Assembly (NCBI GenBank): GCA_964354485.1
Contig: CAYGZY010000065.1
Coordinates: 1 to 8,805 of the forward strand
Direction: 5' to 3'
DNA: 8,805 nucleotides
Source of the DNA: CAYGXH01 sp964354485
GTDB taxonomy: Bacteria > Bacteroidota > Ignavibacteria > UBA10030 > SZUA-254
In this document: positions 7,289-8,805 of the stretch, one piece after another
Numbering within the stretch: position 1 is the first letter of the stretch
How the letters are laid out: each line of letters starts with the position of its first letter
Notes under the pieces: generated by a model
What the model was told of the DNA's origin: nothing
Seen by the model: only the letters and a program-made list of their open reading frames with translations
Database searches by the model: none
Position numbers and translations under genes: made by a program

Positions 7289-8272
7289 ATGTATAATACC
7301 AGTACGTTACTGTTTACGAATATCACTCCCACGTCAGTGGTAGGGAAGATAATTCAATTCCCGCTTTTAAGAATTTTTATTGTAATCTTGTTTCTCCTTC
7401 CGGTAACAATACTAAGTTATTTTATTGGTCCTGAACTGTACCAGCAACTGCGCGAACCGTTTTACGCGCTTATTAGGTATGGTCGTGATTTGGGTTTTTT
7501 AATATTATTCATGATTGCATACGGACTGTATACGAAGTTTGTTGAAAGAAGGGAAGCGCACGAAATTTCGTTTGATAAATTTTATACGGAATTAGGCGTC
7601 GGTATACTCATTTCGTTCCTGATGGTCGGTTCCATGGTTTTGCTGTTGAGTATTCTGGGATATTATAAAATCGTTGCATTCAATCCGATCAAAAACCTCA
7701 CGGATGCTTTTGTACTGCAGATGATGGTTGGTTTTTCAGAAGAGTTATTATTCAGATTGGTGATTTTTAAGTTGGTGGAGGAATTTGCTGGAAGTTGGGT
7801 TGCGATTGCGGTTCAGGGATTGATTTTCGGTTTTGCCCACATTGCAAATCCGAACGCAACGTTATGGACGTCGATCGGCCTGGTTTTATCATGCACATTG
7901 CTTTTCGGCGGGGCGTATATGCTCACGAGGAGAATATGGCTCATTATGGGAATGCATTGGAGCTGGAATTTTTTCCAGGCTGGCGTGTTCGGGATGGCAA
8001 ACTCGGGAACCGCAAGGCCCGGTTGGATTACACCGGCGATCGACGGTTCGACGTGGATTACCGGGGGCGCATGGGGAGTTGAAGCATCGTATATCGCGGT
8101 TGCGATGCAGTTTCTGATCGGTTTGTATATTTTCAGGAAAGCGGTAGAAGGCGGACAGCTTGTTTGTCCAATCTGGGTGAGGAGGAAGATGGAATCGGTG
8201 ACTAAATCCGAGGATAGCGTGGCTTCTAGTCTGAATCCGCTCAGTATAGATCCTAAAGAAATGAACAGCTAG
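7289..8272 (+). CDS. CPBP-family intramembrane glutamic endopeptidase
   Basis: 327 aa polytopic membrane protein of the CPBP (CAAX protease / bacteriocin-processing, Abi) family. All three signature motifs are present: EExxxR in SEELLFRLVIF (E151, E152, R156), FxxxH in FGFAHIANP (F180, H184) and HxxxN in GMHWSWNFFQ (H223, N227). These form the active site within the membrane. Hydrophobic segments lie at about 25-47, 66-84, 104-124, 138-162, 170-188, 196-212, 216-232 and 264-283. The stretch PAIDGSTWITGGAWGVEAS (about 249-267) is a family-typical loop. The C-terminal 40 residues are hydrophilic and probably cytoplasmic. Known members trim prenylated proteins, mature or resist bacteriocins, or have unknown targets; nothing here names the substrate. 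It is a single gene, divergent from the efflux operon and followed by a strong palindrome. The protease fold is firm; the biological role is unknown. Confidence 0.92.
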   Translation: MYNTSTLLFTNITPTSVVGKIIQFPLLRIFIVILFLLPVTILSYFIGPELYQQLREPFYALIRYGRDLGFLILFMIAYGLYTKFVERREAHEISFDKFYTELGVGILISFLMVGSMVLLLSILGYYKIVAFNPIKNLTDAFVLQMMVGFSEELLFRLVIFKLVEEFAGSWVAIAVQGLIFGFAHIANPNATLWTSIGLVLSCTLLFGGAYMLTRRIWLIMGMHWSWNFFQAGVFGMANSGTARPGWITPAIDGSTWITGGAWGVEASYIAVAMQFLIGLYIFRKAVEGGQLVCPIWVRRKMESVTKSEDSVASSLNPLSIDPKEMNS

Positions 8273-8282
8273 CGGGCTGGAT

Positions 8283-8349
8283 TACCCTCTCCCTCTGTCC
8301 CTCTCCCGCACGCGGGAGAGGAATGTCACGAAGTGACAGGGAGAGGGTA
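8283..8349. repeat. Compound palindromic element (REP/MITE-like), possible bidirectional terminator
   Basis: A 67-bp element whose outer arms TACCCTCTCCCT (8283-8294) and AGGGAGAGGGTA (8338-8349) pair perfectly over 12 bp. Inside are two further hairpins: CCTCTCCCGC/GCGGGAGAGG (8300-8309 and 8312-8321, 10 bp) and TGTCAC/GTGACA (8324-8329 and 8333-8338, loop GAA, sharing one base with the outer arm). The fold is a three-way junction on either strand. CCTCTCCCGC-type palindromes recur as dispersed intergenic repeats in many bacterial genomes, and this one sits where such repeats usually do, between two convergent genes, 10 bp after the CPBP stop and 9 bp before the DUF5916 stop. No T-tract follows, so a rho-independent terminator is possible but not typical. 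Whether it is multicopy in this genome cannot be seen here. Confidence 0.75.
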
Positions 8350-8358
8350 GTGTGGTTC

Positions 8359-8805
8359 TCACATCCTCCACAAGTACGACATCTTTACAAATAATCCGCG
8401 CTGTGTTTCCAGGAATCGACTGCTGGGATCGTACCGCTCATTTGCTTCATCCCAGGAAATTTTTTCATAGAATGATCCATAACCGAGATGAACAACCGTA
8501 CCCGGTATATAAGTGAATGAAATGAGAAAATCTGTAAGCAGGCTTTTCCGGTAGTTGTTATATTCAACGATTCCGCGCAGAAAAAGATACTTGTTCATCT
8601 GGTACGTCAGCTTCTCCCGGAATATAGGATAGCTGAAAATTTCCGCATCGTCACTCTGCCGGTAAAAGTCGGTGTAAAGAAAACTGAGTTCTGAAGCCAG
8701 CTTATCTGTCGGCTGATAAATCAGTCCGGCCTGTACTTTATTTGCGCGTCCCTGATAGGGATCGAGGGAATAGTAGATCGATTTGATCCGTCTGTAAAGG
8801 ACAGA
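8359..8805 (-). CDS. DUF5916-like protein, C-terminal part (5'-partial)
   Basis: The minus-strand frame is open from the right edge to TGA at 8361-8359, giving 148 residues without a start; an internal Met at 8598 is not the true start because the frame runs on upstream. The sequence is beta-rich and aromatic with alternating strands: LDPYQGRANKVQAGLIYQPTD, YRQSDDAEIF, MNKYLFLRGIVEYNNYRKSLL, ISFTYIPGTVVHLGYGSFYE and a final RGLFVKMSYLWRM. The pattern R-G-I-V-x-Y-N-x-Y, then Y-x-P-G-T-V-x-x-L-G-Y-G, then R-G-x-F-x-K-x-S-Y matches the C-terminus of DUF5916 proteins. These are large secreted or outer-membrane-associated proteins, often with an N-terminal carbohydrate-binding family 9-like domain, common in Bacteroidota and relatives and of unknown function. 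The alternating pattern fits an outer-membrane beta-barrel, which is an inference. The gene converges on the CPBP gene and has no visible link to the efflux operon. Confidence 0.75.
   Translation of the reverse strand, partial: SVLYRRIKSIYYSLDPYQGRANKVQAGLIYQPTDKLASELSFLYTDFYRQSDDAEIFSYPIFREKLTYQMNKYLFLRGIVEYNNYRKSLLTDFLISFTYIPGTVVHLGYGSFYEKISWDEANERYDPSSRFLETQRGLFVKMSYLWRM

Noticed and set aside
7795..8117. Two short plus-strand frames inside the CPBP gene
   Set aside because: They are out of frame with a protein carrying all three CPBP motifs and have no recognisable domain.
8385..8598. Small minus-strand genes starting at Met 8598 or 8567
   Set aside because: The first is only the end of a longer frame open to the window edge with DUF5916-like sequence throughout; the second is a shadow in another frame.

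Overview
The window looks like chromosomal DNA from a Gram-negative bacterium, probably of the Bacteroidota/Ignavibacteriota (FCB) type. The reasons are a complete tripartite RND pump whose adaptor is a lipoprotein, a DUF5916-like beta-rich surface protein of a kind common in that group, and RND and CPBP sequences that resemble FCB homologues. This placement is made from remembered family patterns and is not firm.

Layout. Bases 1-1049 (+) hold the end of an AbiE-type (type IV) toxin-antitoxin pair: the last 46 residues of an AbiEi antitoxin, overlapping by ATGA an AbiEii nucleotidyltransferase toxin gene. The toxin gene is broken by a frameshift at about codon 31, where one CT unit seems to be missing. 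Bases 1050-1254 are a convergent intergenic gap with a 9-bp inverted repeat. Bases 1255-6940 (-) are one compact operon transcribed leftward: TolC-like outer-membrane factor (5564-6940), lipoprotein membrane-fusion protein (4476-5540) and HAE1-type RND permease (1255-4479). The gaps are 23 nt and a 4-nt ATGA overlap. Bases 6941-7288 are a divergent 348-bp regulatory region with two abutting palindromes on the efflux-operon side. Bases 7289-8272 (+) encode a CPBP intramembrane protease. Bases 8283-8349 are a striking compound palindrome, a 12-bp outer stem enclosing two hairpins. Bases 8359-8805 (-) are the C-terminal 148 residues of a DUF5916-like protein that continues past the right edge.

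The three efflux proteins should form one envelope-spanning pump: proton-driven RND trimer in the inner membrane, periplasmic adaptor anchored by a lipid, and outer-membrane exit duct. The substrate cannot be read from sequence. No regulator gene lies in the window. The AbiE remnant, the CPBP protease and the DUF5916 protein have no evident functional link to the pump.

I found no convincing undescribed multi-gene system. The points most worth a second look are the lesion in the AbiEii toxin, the three-way-junction palindrome at 8283-8349 and the paired palindromes upstream of the efflux operon.
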